Positions 1 through 13,800 of a DNA stretch of 64,000 bases are shown in pieces. The first letter of the stretch is position 1. The number at the start of each line of letters is the position of its first letter. Source of the DNA: Plectrocnemia conspersa (lineage: Eukaryota; Arthropoda; Insecta; Trichoptera; Polycentropodidae); assembly GCA_009617715.1 (NCBI GenBank), contig VTFK01000023.1:2108001-2172000 (forward strand), given 5' to 3'. A program made the translations under genes and the position numbers. Under the pieces are notes generated by a model. The model made no database searches. It was not told the DNA's origin and was given only the letters and a program-made list of their open reading frames with translations.

Positions 1-513
1 ACAGATATCGTTATTATATTTTTTTTCATATAAAATTAAATAATTAGTGGTACTTGATTTTGTTAAAAAAAATCGTTAAGAATATCCTTATGTATTTTCC
101 TAAATCGGTTTATATAAATGTCACACCATAACGAATTCTTATTTAGAATCGATGGCGACAAATTATAGGATAGTCACAGATGTGGTGCTCGTATTCTGAA
201 GTATCATTTTTATGCCTTATGGCATTTTGCAAAAGCCGACAAAGATTTTGCGTAAATTGAATATTTACGACCGAAAAGTTTTCACTGATATTGTATTGGT
301 GAGTACCTACACAATTTTTTATAATTATCAGTAGCGTCATATTAATAAAAAGACAATTTAAAAATTGCGATTATTTGCCACATTTTTCGATCGCGCGCAA
401 ATATGCCAGCTGTACGTGACAGAAGCCGACATCCGGACGTCATTCACGGCCGCCGTCCGGATGACATATGAAATTAGCGACAGTGTCTATTAATTTATTT
501 TATTAAATTATAG
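1..513 (+). other. Intron of the RS-rich gene (partial)
   Basis: AT-rich sequence ending in a plausible splice acceptor (TAG at 511-513) directly before the RS-rich exon. A GC-rich island at about 385-480 contains the inverted pair CATCCGGAC / GTCCGGATG around a 16-nt spacer. No open frame in it is convincing as an exon. Confidence 0.5.
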
Positions 514-841
514 GAGAAAGTCGCAAGAGAGGGATGATAAGAGAAAGCAAGAGGAGAGTCCCCCAAAAAAATATCGCGAACGTCACGATTCCAAAACTGA
601 TGAAGATAAACACGAAAGCAGTTCTAAAAGCTCTCACAAAAGTTCCTATAACAACAAATCCTCCGTTGAGTCGAGTAGAAATAAGGAGTACAGTAGTGGC
701 AGTAGAAGTAAAGATAAGGATAAGAAACACGAATTTGAGAGTAGCAGGCGATATAGCAGAGACGATTACAAAGCCGACAGCAGCGATAGCGAATCAGAAT
801 CGTCTGGCAGAATTCCAGTGAGGAGACTGGTCGATTATTAA
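514..841 (+). CDS. Last exon of an Arg/Ser/Lys/Asp-rich (RS-like) nuclear protein, 5' part outside the window
   Basis: The frame starting at base 515 is open to the TAA at 839-841, giving 108 residues after one split codon. It has no methionine start, so this is a 3'-terminal exon entered through the acceptor at 511-513. The protein is highly charged and rich in Ser, Arg, Lys and Asp, with SR/RS dipeptides, a run KSSHKSS, an acidic-serine stretch SDSESESSG and the C-terminus RIPVRRLVDY. Such tails are typical of splicing-associated and other nuclear-speckle proteins, so a nuclear RNA-processing role is an inference from composition only. I cannot name the family because the folded domain lies upstream of the window. 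Overlapping open frames on either strand here are shadows of this exon. The transcript converges on the H2.0 gene. A variant poly(A) signal ATTAAA lies at 992-997. Confidence 0.7.
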
Positions 842-991
842 TCGTAAAAATGTGCTCAATCGAATTTTGTATATATATATATTGATGTTTTATGTATATT
901 TTTTAAATGTTAGATTAATCCAAAAGATGTGTTCCCAATTTGCGTTGGAAGGGTACATATAATACACATAATTTTTTTATATAAATTTTAA

Positions 992-997
992 ATTAAA
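992..997 (+). terminator. Possible variant poly(A) signal (ATTAAA) for the RS-rich gene
   Basis: ATTAAA about 150 bases after the stop codon at 841. It is the nearest common signal variant downstream, but in AT-rich DNA such hexamers are frequent, so support is weak. Confidence 0.25.
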
Positions 998-1631
998 TAT
1001 TTGACTTTATCGACTGAGTTTGCATGGAGGAGCAATACTTTTTTATTAGGAAATCATTTTAATGGATCTATAATTTTGCATGCGTGGAACATAGGATTAC
1101 TGTAGTTTAATTATTATCAACAACGATAATCGTCAGGGAAATAATTTGGTAAGTCCAACTATTCATAAATTAGGATATAATGCAAGTCCACATTATCTTT
1201 CAGTACACTTGTTATATAACCATTTTAAATATGGCATGCTTGACAATTATTAAAATGTGACTTTCCACATTTCTCCCTGACCTCTTCATATATATGAATA
1301 ATGTATCGAGAGCTTACAATCAATTTAAAATTTATTACGAGTGTAATTTTTTTTCAACTAACTACCTTACTTTGTAACTTTTATTAATATTGTTTTATTA
1401 ATTGAGGTTGTATTATAAATATTAAAACAATACTAATAAAATATTCCTAAATTCCGACCAATAGTTGAATTTTTATATACATATCAATTATATTTACTCT
1501 TCATATGCATATTAAATATATTTTATTCTCAACGTAAGCTGTGTATATATAACGAATTAATGTATTTAACACTATGTTTGTATTGTTTTAATTCAATACA
1601 TTTTGTTTAAAAAATATCGTTTTAATAGTAT

Positions 1632-1642
1632 TTTATTTTATT
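1632..1642 (-). terminator. Poly(A) signals for H2.0 (two overlapping AATAAA on the minus strand)
   Basis: TTTATT on the plus strand at 1632-1637 and 1637-1642 reads AATAAA on the minus strand, about 85-95 bases beyond the H2.0 stop codon. The position fits a short 3' UTR and keeps the transcript clear of the convergent RS-rich gene. Confidence 0.45.
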
Positions 1643-1726
1643 CACAAAAATATTTACATTTTTCTTGTATGAGCCGACAATTTGGCTCACCTTGTACTTA
1701 AATTAATCAATTTGGCTTTTGGTTTG

Positions 1727-1876
1727 TCAGTCGCTCACTGTGTCAACGTCTATGTCTTCGTTGTCGTGCGTAGAAGAATCGGCTCCTATACTGTGCTCAT
1801 CTTTAGTTATACCCAAGCCTCTTCCTTCTTTTGTGTGACGCCATTTCATCCTTCTGTTTTGGAACCAGACTTTCAC
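1727..1876 (-). CDS. H2.0: H2.0 exon 3 (recognition helix, C-terminus and stop)
   Basis: 150 bases: 49 codons plus TGA (plus-strand TCA at 1727-1729). Starts VKVWFQNRRMKWRHTKEG, completing the recognition helix, and finishes with an acidic tail ending DVDTVSD. Acceptor TTTTAG is at 1877-1882. The plus-strand frame across this region is a shadow. Confidence 0.92.
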   Translation of the reverse strand: MKVWFQNRRMKWRHTKEGRGLGITKDEHSIGADSSTHDNEDIDVDTVSD

Positions 1877-4800
1877 CTAAAAAGACAAGAAAGATTCATC
1901 AGGTAAAAGCTAGTAAGTCAAGAGATGAACTCTCAATCTATCTAAAAAACACTATTAAACCTAATTTGTTTTCAGACATTTGAGTTAACAATTCTCAAAC
2001 ATTTGAAGATTGTAGTAAATAGCAGCAATATCATGATTCTGATGTTCAGAGAATAATCATTGTTTAATCAAGAACGGTAAAATACCAAAAACAACATTGC
2101 CAATCACATGATATTCTCAACCTTATGCATTTAAATAATAAATTAATTTTAAAAATTATGATACATTATTGTAAATGTAATAACGTACAGTAAAATGGTT
2201 CAAATGTTTGAGAAAGCTTTTTACGAGGCTGTGTCCAAACGAAGGATTTACAAATGGTACAAACTAGCAAATAATGTGAAATAAAGAAGAGCATCACGGT
2301 TAAGTTTATGTGAAGCAATTTTGAACGACATCCTTGGCCATAAAGTATGTACAATTTTATGTTTTTTATAAGTAAACCTGTTTTATACAAGGACGTCATT
2401 TTCATGTTATTTTTTAACATTAAGATTCATAGTATTTTTTAAATGGATTTTCTAGCCAAATACAAGGCTGAAAAGATGCCCCAAAATGACGTCCTTGTTG
2501 CGGTGTATTTTTTTTAAAGTTTGGGCGATTCGTTTAGATTAGGTTTTGGTTTGAACAGCAAATGATAGACCGCACGCTTTCCATTATGAAACGGATACTT
2601 TCTAGTAGTAGTGTTGTAAAAAAAGTAGTACCGGATCGCTACTCCCCTTTAGGGTAACCAATGAGAAATGTGGGTTGTGCAGATTTTCAACAACGATTTG
2701 TTTAAATTTATTTGATCTTCTTGAACGCAGAAACAGATCTTCTAACAAATCGTTGTTAAAAGATATGTTGCAAGAATGTTTTTTGGTACTTGTTTAGAAT
2801 GACGGCGCCATGCTCCAAAACCAATGGCTATGTATTCCCTACTGTCACATTTTTAGGTTGGCCCTAACAGCTACAAAAGCGGCCAAATAAATTTTAACAG
2901 GTTGGTCAGAACAGTGAACACCCCATGAGTAACTCTTTGCAACGAATCTACTTAAAAGAAGGATTAAATAGCACAGCAATCATCTTGAATCTGGCTAGAA
3001 AAATTTACGCTATTTAATGAAATCGAAATACTATAAAACGACCATAGACTAGCCGATTTTTGTTCCCTCTCCCCTCCCGTAAAAAGCTTAAATGACGTTC
3101 TTGGACCATACGCTGCACGTGCAATCTATTTTTATAGCGCAAAGTTTTACATTTATAATACAAAGTATTAAACGTTTAGTGCAAATAATTCACACACGGG
3201 TAAAGTAATTCATAGGAAACGTTTACCGTCTACAAGTTATTTATTAAAATATTTTATAATAATTAAAAATAAAAAAATTTAGCTACGCGGCCAAATACGC
3301 TTTTTTTAATACACGGTTTTGTAACCTATAATATGAGTTGTGCTTCAAAGTTGACACAATCAGCAGATTTAGTAACTCACGGAATGTTACCATTTTTTTA
3401 GCTAAACAAATTACACGTTTCAAAGGTAAGCTAAAAATATGGACGAAAATACTAGAAGAGAAAAAAGTTTTTCAATTCGATGCCTATGCATTATATATTT
3501 TTATTATTTCGCATATGTTAAAGCAATTACAGTTGGAAATATTACTGCATAATATTTTAGTATGTTGGACTTTCCTCAAATAAACCTTACCATAAATTTA
3601 CCTGTGCATCCGTTAATCCTAATGTAGCCGCCAATTGTCTTCGGTCAGGTTTCGTTATGTACTTCTGTATCTGAAACCTCCGCTCCAGTCCTTTCCTTTG
3701 CAAGTTGCTAAACACAGCCCTGGACCAAGACCTCTTTCTTTTTGAAGCAGCGTGCACCGAATTTCCCTGGATGTGCGTCGAAGAGGATATGATGTGTTGA
3801 CTGTTTGAAGTTGGCGAGTTAGATTGCATGGGATGGCGATATGCTGAAATGTATAAAAAAAAAATAAACATTAAAAGACCATTTATCTCAAGTGTTTCGA
3901 AAGATGGCTATAAAGATATTGTAACGAGCTGGAAACATAACACCAGAAGTAGCCAAAGGGGATGCTTCCATGTAAACAAGACGTCATTGACAATTACCAC
4001 CATGTGTCCTGTGTCACTGGCGCCGATTCCGCTGCTGTAGAATATCAACGGATTTACAAACTCTAAACATTTTAGAATTTACAATATGGGCTTAATCGGT
4101 TGACATCAGTGAAGTATGTGAAATAGTAATAACAAACATAGCTTGGTAATTTGGATGAAATGGTTTCGGGATACGATTTTTATTTTTATTACAAATTATC
4201 AATAAATTATTGAACATATTATTTACAGTGTTAAAATATATGTCACTGATTTACAGATTTTGGTTTCAGTCTGGTGTCTCATTACTTACTTAGTAGTCGT
4301 TGATTATGATTAAATAATCAGTATTTTAGTCAAATTATGTACGTTTTCTATAGTTTAAACATCGATTATTAAATCCATATTTTAAATTTGAACAATTTGA
4401 GAAGCGCTGCCACCCACGTGCGATCCTCAGGTTTGTTTTATACATTCAATCATACAAATCGACCATCAATTACACACACACATATTCATTGACGAACCAC
4501 TGAGTGATGGTAATGATGAATGACAATAAGATGATGAACGACGTTCTCTTCTCAGGTGATATTCAGACAATATTTCACAACAAAAATCATTAATATTGTT
4601 AATTATGAATTGTATAATATGATTGATCAACGGAAAAAAATGGCACTAGTATCACGAAATAAATTATCTAACAGAATTGTAAAAATTATCATTTTGTTTA
4701 TTTTTAGGAACAGCTAAGTTGTCTATTAAAAAATCACGCAATTTTGTTAGCCTCTAGTTTATAGTTTTTTTTTATTTTTATATAAATATAATGTGTTAGT

Positions 4801-7800
4801 ATCGAATAGATATGTACATGCGTAAGGGTCGGAAGCACACGTTAGTCGTGACCTCATAAAGGGTCTTCGGATGAGGCCCGTTCGTAAATAGACCCCAAAT
4901 AAAACACCATTAAAGCATTCGAAATGTTTTCGTTGAGGCAATTCAAACTCACTTGAACACATGTTCGTGTTTAGTGTGTTTGTAAACTGTTACCGACATT
5001 ACGCGGTGATCGGCCGCATATGCTCCGTGGGCCGCACGACGTGGCCACAATGGTTCGCAAAACTGGTCAACGCGTCGTAGGTTTATATTTAAAAAAATAA
5101 TTTAAAGTTTATGATCAAGCTAGTTACTCTCTATTGTATATATTTTTATTTGTAAGTAAACAAGTAGTTTTATTTATATTTATTTTAGAGTTAATCAATT
5201 TAAAGATAGACGAAAGTAATCAAAATGTTATAAATAGTGACTAATGGTGTATAATTAAATTTTATACTAAATAACGCTTCGATGGTGGAATCGTTAAAAT
5301 ATTTACGTCGGTTCACCCGACTCATAAATCTTGATTGAGGATACACGTAAATTTAGATATGTTACCAACAAAAGTGTTTATTTTCATGAACGGAACCATA
5401 TTGCGCTTTTGACGCGAGAAAACTCTCAAAAACCGCTCCTGAAGTCTTCTTAGTGCGATAGTGTGACTATGATTTGTGATTTTTTTATTTAATTTTATAT
5501 TTAATCATATTAAATTTTACAAAATTAATGCTATGCTAAAAATATTTTTAGCACAATAAACAATATTTTTTTATGTTAGATAATTTATTTATTATTTTAT
5601 ATGATCAAGTGGAGCCATAAAAAGTAATACTACGAAAAAATAAATTCACCTGTGTACCTTAATAAGATTATTTTTTCATTAAGAATACCTTGTAATTATC
5701 ATCAATCAAATACTTATTGATGAGTGTGTTTTTTTTATGATATAAAATTTAGTATCAAAGCTAATTTTAATATTTGATTTAGTCTGCATGTCCTTAAAAA
5801 AGTTTTAATCTCTTGTGCAAATATTCTTACATAAATAGGTAAAAATAAAATTCAACAAAATTTAATGCAAAAAAAATACATAGATGCTTATTATTATTTA
5901 TAGTTTTTATTCTCATGAAACAATAAAATATTTATATGATATAAATCATAAAGTATTAGTATTATATATATTTTATTATTTTAGTTGTTTTAATTCCCTG
6001 TTTGTTAAAAAAAAATATCAAAATTATTTGAGTGCCAAAAAGTTTAATACATATAATTTTTAACAGAACGAATAATTTTCAATTTTACTGAAATTAAAAC
6101 TAAATATATTTCTCAGAATATAAGTATATTCTAATAATTTTCGTTTTACATACAAAATCGAATCTTGAAGGATTTAACGGAATTAAAATAAAGAGATTTT
6201 TCTAAAGTTTCCTGAAAAATTCCGTGACTTCTTGATTACCAATAAATAATAATAAAATGATGACAATATTTACAAATATTATTACATAGCATATAAATCA
6301 ATAATTTTAAATAGAATTTACATAAAAAAATCTACTTTGATATTAAATAGTATAAAATACATTTTAAATCATTACTTGTTTACCCAAACTTATAAACTGT
6401 TTATGTAGATTATTATTCGAGGAATTTTAGCGTGGGCTTAATTTTTGCATCTTCTTCGTAAAAGCATATACACAATTTATAAATAAGATTTTATTCTATA
6501 AAAAGTCGTTTGTCATTCTATCAAATAAATATTTTTATTCGCTCTCATGCGTGAAGTGTAATACATCAAATCAATTCAGGCGTTTGATCACAATAGTTTT
6601 ATAATTTAATGTGCATACTTCCTTATGTGCTTGAATGCTATGTAGTTTAGAACTTAATCTTTATTGTGTGACACAATATATAACATAATAAAAAAAAGAG
6701 ATCGAGTCAATCCGTTATTGCGTGGGAGGACACGACTACTATAGATCTAAAATTTAATACAATACGCACTATAAAGCTTAAAAATAATATTAAATTATTA
6801 TATATGTGATATATTTTATAATTGCTTTTCATCGATATGAATATTACGTATTAATTATTACATGAATTCCTATTTAGTCTTACATAAATCATAGTCATCG
6901 TATAGTGGAGAACGCTTAACGCGATTCCGTAATGATAACAATCAAGCGGGAACAGATTTACGACTAAAGATTGATTTAATAAAAATGTTTCCGTTTTTAT
7001 CTTTTTTTAAAATGTAAAATCAACATCATATACACATTATTTTATAAACAATTTATAATATTAACACGTGTATTTTAGATATTAGGATTGTTTCTTTAAC
7101 GAAAATAAAAATAACTTTGCCCTATAAAGCTTTGTAAAAAAATATACAAAGCATGTTGAAATAAAATATTTCGCTAAATAGTGTAAACAGTACTTTAAAG
7201 ATAGCAATCAAGGCAATAACTAATAATATAAATAAAAAGTTTATATGCCTTGTTTTTTTAATTAATTTGTTTTAAAATGTAGTTTATTACAATAATAATT
7301 TAATATCATTCCACGATATACTATCTATATTAAGTGTGGTTTATGAATATATCTGCGGTGGGCGTGAATAAGTTGACAACTCGATATGCAAGAGATTTTA
7401 AATTATTTGTTTTTTGCGTTCAAAGCTGATATGCATATGTGAAGAAATAATTTTATCAATAAGATCAACAGCTTTGCTCCAATTTATTGGTTCTTATACT
7501 GGATGGTACTTCTAATTGTATTACTTACATTATATAATATAAATATTAGATATTGTAAGTATTTACACTAAGAAACGTTGCTTATGTCTGATCTGAAATA
7601 GCTTTGAAAGTATGTAATAAATTTAGAATAAAACTTTAGTACAAAAATATCAAAATCGCAAACCAAAACCCAATTTTTTTTGAATTTTGACTTGTCAACT
7701 TATTCACGGCTACCACTCGATGCGGTTTTTATTGAATTTTGACTTGTCGACTTTGGCAACTTATTCACGGCTATAACTTATATTGTAAGTAGTGCAACGA

Positions 7801-10800
7801 TAACAGTACATGTGCCGTTAAATATTATATAAAAAAATATTACGTATTGTAAAATTATACAGTAGAATCGTTTTTATTGACTCGGCTATTAAAAATCTCG
7901 ATTTGTATTTATATCAAAAATGACAAAAACAAATAGTCTGGTTTGACCCTAAATTATTTCATTAGCTATTGAGAACTGGAAAAAACGTTGGATTACATCT
8001 AATTATCAAAATTATAAGCTAGAACAAGGTTGTATTAAATAATTTCTTTCTAAAAGCCTTTTTGGAAGAAATGTTACAATAACAATATATGTGCCAGCGT
8101 ATACAGAAAATATGTATGCTCATAAAATTTTATTTCTATTATGTAAAATAACAATAACAAATAATCTGGTTCCATCCCGAATCAACGCATTGGCCGTGCG
8201 ATCGAGAACTTGAAGAGAAATTGAAATTCTATCAATTTAAAATTGTATTTAAGCCAGAGTAAGACCGTAATGAATCATTTCCTTCAGACACTTTAGACAA
8301 ATCAAGTGTGGTTTACAAATATACAGATTTTTGTAAATAGCATTGCAATAATAAAACATGTGCTGTCAAATACAAAATTTATAATAAACATATTTTCTAT
8401 TGAATAATATATTAGATTCGCTTTTTTCATAAATCAGGCTCTTAAAATTTTATTTTCATTATGTAAATTTATAATAAATATTAATCTGAATAACCAGATT
8501 AAATATATATAAAAAAACACATCGCATGAAATAAAAGTTCTAGATTTTCACGTATTTATATTGTCACAGTAAATGAGTTAATAACCCAATTAAAATGATG
8601 TGTATTTTATAAATTATTTATGTCATGACTAGCTGATTTTTGTATAGAAATTAATAATAATACTAAATTAATTCTTAGTATTATTAATTTTAGAAAAGAA
8701 AATTTTCGTAGAAATAAGTTAGAGAAAAGTATATTTTTTTTTACTAATAACTATAATTTATAATATTGTCAAAATAAAAATCAAGTAATTTGATTCATTA
8801 AGCGTTTATTTTAGTCTATATAAATTTATTGTAAAAAGATTTTCCTTGCTTGTATATTGTAAATTCCAGGAAAAGCTTATTTATTTTTCCATAATATATT
8901 TTGAATAATTAAGTAAAAAGCAGTTATTCACAAAAAATACACCAAAAAAGTTCCACCAAAAATATAATATTTATTTTAAAATATATATATATGTATATTT
9001 AATTCACCTTAGAAAATCGTGCAGAATTTTACTTTTGTATTTTATTTTATTAATAGCAAAGTACATCAAGATTTTTGCCATAAAGATTTAAAAGTAAAGG
9101 ATCTTCTACGGTATTTTATATTATGTGTATTGATTTTAAATTCAATGAGTTGAGTTAAGGTAAAACTTAATTATTTTCCACATTTTATATAACATGAAAT
9201 ACAAATAATTTTTACTTAAAATTTCTCAGTAGAATTTCTTTAATAAATAATGCAAGAATGATACTTTTGCATCACTTCTCAGTAATAAAAATGTAGATAA
9301 ATACTTTTGCAAATATAACAAATATAAAATCGATTTATATAAATATAGCTACACGTCACAATTAGTCGTTTTGAAAGTAATCTATATCTTCTGAGTTTTT
9401 TTACTACGTGTAATAAAAAAATCTAGTTAGATTCTAGGTAGTAAAAAATTTAAAGAAATGCTTATTTGTATTTTCATGTTATATTTTATAGTAAATTTTT
9501 TTAGAATTTTTATAGGCCATTTACATAATGCAGAATGTTACTTTGATTACTTTTTTTTCAGTGAAGTTTTATTTCCACTAGTATAATTTCACTAACTAAT
9601 TGAATAAAATACACGGTTTTTGATGTTTTTTTATATTCTTTATACCGAAAACTTTTAATTAGGAGCGCAAAATTTATTTGTAATATTTTTCATAATATAT
9701 GTATAACAATCAAGGACAGGAAATTATTTATTATCAAAGAACAACGTTTTAAAAAATTGCTTAAAAATTTTTAAATGAAAAACTTCAATGTGTCATAATT
9801 AATAAAAATTTAAAAAAATATTATACACCTATCTACATATAAAACGAGATTTTATAGTGAAATACTAATGGCTAAATATTGTATTGTATCAGATATTTTC
9901 AAATTGTTCGCACAATATTTAAAATTATTTTTTCCAGTCAACTATAAATTAAAATTTCACCATTCTGTCAAAAAAGTATTGCAATATTTTTCACAATCAA
10001 CACAAACACACGCCGGTCATTAATTATCCTCCAATTAATAATATATTATAAATAAAGTCGATATTGATATATTTATTAAATTATTCATGCACGAGCACGC
10101 CGGCCCCGATATAAACGTCGATGAATATTATTTCTATTACAACGATGTGTTGTAAAGGTTAATGTGTTGTATTCGGAGATTATTAGTTGATATTCGGAAA
10201 GATTTATTGCCTCGGCCCGGCCAGCGCTTCTCAATCGGCGCACCGATAAATCTGCGCCAGCCCCTTTGATCTGTGATGCACTTTGTTATATACATATTAT
10301 TTTTTCTTGCCAATATAAATATTAAGTCTCGTAACACACCGGCCCCGAACCGATAGGTTCAGTTTGGTTCTATTCTCGGTTCGGAATTAGGAAAACACGT
10401 AAATATTTAAAAGCTTCCGATCGATTGCGTCGACGCAATTATGATTCAATCGGTTTTTATTAATCGTATCGTTTAGCAAGTTCAAAACACTTTAGATAGT
10501 ATTCAAAATAGATGAGAGGTGTTAAAGAAAATGACTAACAATCTACATTTAGAAAGCCTATCTGAATTTTTACAAAATGGTACAAGATGACGTTTAACAA
10601 CGCTATCTAAGGAATTAAAAAAATGTGCAGACAATTTTTTTTAATAGGGACATGTACTTTAAAAAATTTAATTTAATTTAACTGGTGTTCTTGCTGCATC
10701 TACAGTGTCAAAAATATATTTTTGTGTACATTGCAGATTCCACAAGCTAAAAAAATCAATAAAACATCACGTAAAAGTATTTTTAATACAAGGTTATCAT

Positions 10801-13800
10801 CATACAATACAGTCAAATTTATTGAGTCTACTAAATACTACTCCCAATTGACAAAACTAAAGATAAAGCAATTGACAGAAAAAATTGTGCAATTATAATT
10901 ATATAAAAATCACTAATTCTGATCTCCCAGTCACGATTCGAAATATTAGTCATTGACTTATACCTCTGTTACTGATACCTATATCACTAATTTAATTATT
11001 ATATAGTAATATAATAATATTAAAATTTATTAAAAATATTTTTTATCGATTACATTTCAGCGAAGGCGTTCGTCACGCATGCACCGTGCTGGTGACCCCG
11101 CCGTACCCATTTAAATGGTAATATATAGTATATGTTTGTGTGATCCTTTAAATACCTAATAAAAAAAGTTGACGCACCGCTGGCCGGCGCGCGAGAAAGT
11201 CGAATATATGTCCATTTAATAGATTTCCCGCTGTGAATAAACCGCCATAAATTTTTACAAAATACCAATCTGGCCCTGGCCTGTGTAGAAACAGTCAATC
11301 AGATACTGTCATAATAAAATTAAAATGAGACAAAATTTGTTTGTTCGAACGGATCTCGGATTCTTATCTAAATACTCTTCGATGAATACAGGGTTGAACG
11401 TTCTATGTAAAAATATGTTAATTTATTTATTAATAATTAATTATAGCATAAAATTAATTATTAAGGCAATATATTAAGCATGTTATTAACAAAGTTTCTA
11501 CAACTGTTTTTTTTATTATTGTATATCAAATAATATTTCTATAATTTATTATTCCCCTTAAAATGTAAACACTATTGATGACTATGTAATGCGTGTTTTT
11601 AATATATATGTATGTAGAGTACGCTCGGGATAAGGATTCCGGTTTGTTATTGTGTGCGTGAACTGTGTGGCTCAAAACAATTTCGCTCAGAATATTTATT
11701 TTTTTTATTTTAAAAGAAAATATATGTTTATTTAACATACATACATCTGAGCTAAGTTGGAAATTTCAACGGACAATTAAAAATATATTTTATAATCGAA
11801 GAAACCAGACATTGATGTCATTAATTAAATATTTGCAAAATTCAAAATCTTTCACTAGTCAAAAAAATAATGAAGTCTTTAGCTATTCTTCAAAAGCAAA
11901 AAGATATAAAATGAGGAAAGAAATTATTCGCAGATTGTTTAATGGCTCGACGACTCTATTAAATCATTAGAATCCATTGAATTAATTAAAAAATTATCAT
12001 TGGCGCAACGATAAGAATAATAACTTTTTTAAGCCTTACAGAGAATAGTGTAAAAAAACCAACAACGTACGGATTAATGGAAAAATAATTAAAATATTTT
12101 AATCCACGGGTAAGAGAACGAATAACTTACAGTGTATATTTGAAGACTTGATATCAATTAACCCAGATTTGCCTAAGAAATTTTGTTCTCTTAAAATTTC
12201 ATTTATAAATAAAAAAAACAGTGGCACGAGTTTAGTGACCTACCCATGAGACAGTGGGCATATCTGGGTTAAACCAATATCAAGACAGAATTATTTAAAA
12301 TAAATCATTAGAGAAGATCGAACTTCTGTGCCACACTGCACTTTTATGACGAATACCAGCGTTGACGAATCAGCGACTGTCCTTAAAAGAGAAAGCGAGA
12401 CAACGAAGTACACGCTACATCGCTTCTCCCTCTCATATACATGTAAACGCACACAATAATAAGCCGGCATTCTTATCCCGAGCGTACTCTACATGTGTAT
12501 AAGCCATAAAAAAATTTATAACTCTGTTGGGGTTCCAATCACCTGCACAATTAATTTAAAAGTCACTCTAACCATCATTTCGAACAAATAAAAATAAATA
12601 CCGTCTCGAAAGTAATGCCTAGCAATGGAAGAGGGACTTCGCGGCTTTAAAACACACTTTTCACACAAAAGGGTAGAAAAAATGTCTATATAGAGAAAAT
12701 GTAAGGATAGATAGTATAAGAAAATTAGTACGGTCAGGAGAATATTGTTCGAATGTGTGAATTTGTATTAAAATATTCCTGGAATAATCCACAAAAATAG
12801 AAACGTAGTGTATGTTTAGATTATATTTGTTTAGTGTATAAACAATTAGCTATATAAGCTAAATAAATTAAGAAAAATAATTAAAAAAATAAATTAATGC
12901 GAATACTGTTTGGTTTTAAGTCTGTGTCTTTAAACTTTAGACAAACTTAAATCAAACACTATTAATTACTTTAGACTCTAAAGTAATTAAAAGCTTGAAG
13001 CATCTAATGTTATAATATTTTTTAAATTATTATATATAATTCCTGTTGTATTTTTTTATGATATAATGTTTTTATATATGTATATATACTTGTATTTATT
13101 ACTATTTACGAATATATTAAAATATTTTATCATTGACTATTCGATATTTATATAATTGATTTTAAATAATATTTGATAGCTCTAATAGGGGCAGGACAAA
13201 ATATTAACTATCAAGCACATATAATTTTATTCCTAAATATATAAATAATATATTTTTTTACTATAGTAAATTAGATTAATATATACTATTAGACACTATT
13301 TTATTTTATTTATTACTGAATATATAAAATATATTTGTTATTGTTCACATACAGAAATATCAAATGGTTGTGCAAAATTAAACATTTTTGTAAAGATAAA
13401 TTATTAGATTGCTATTTCTATAAAAGTAAAATAATAAAAGCTATACCTTAAATTGGTATATCAATAAATATTACTTCAAATTAGTTTTTAATTCATGGAA
13501 AATGATGAATATAAAACATATTGAAAGTATACATGTTACTTTTAATTTATTTAAGTGCAATAAACAAAATATTTTTAGTGAAGTGTACCAAAAATTCATT
13601 TCATGAATATGGACATACAATTGGTCAGATATGGTGGCCCACAAATTTTTTTTATTTTAAATTTTTTTAAATCAGCTTTTAAACTCTTTGAGCGGTATGG
13701 CCGTACATGTACGGCATTCGATCTTTCACTGTTTTGAAGAACCCCAGATAGTTACATATTTACATATACATATAACTAAAAAAATAAAATAAAAAAAATA

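Noticed and set aside
503..821. Open frames on both strands (503-730 minus, 534-821 plus) over the RS-rich exon
   Set aside because: Shadows of the frame at 515-841, whose Ser/Arg/Asp-rich composition and acceptor-to-stop continuity are far more gene-like.
1682..1906. Plus-strand frame over H2.0 exon 3
   Set aside because: Antisense shadow of the homeodomain recognition-helix exon.
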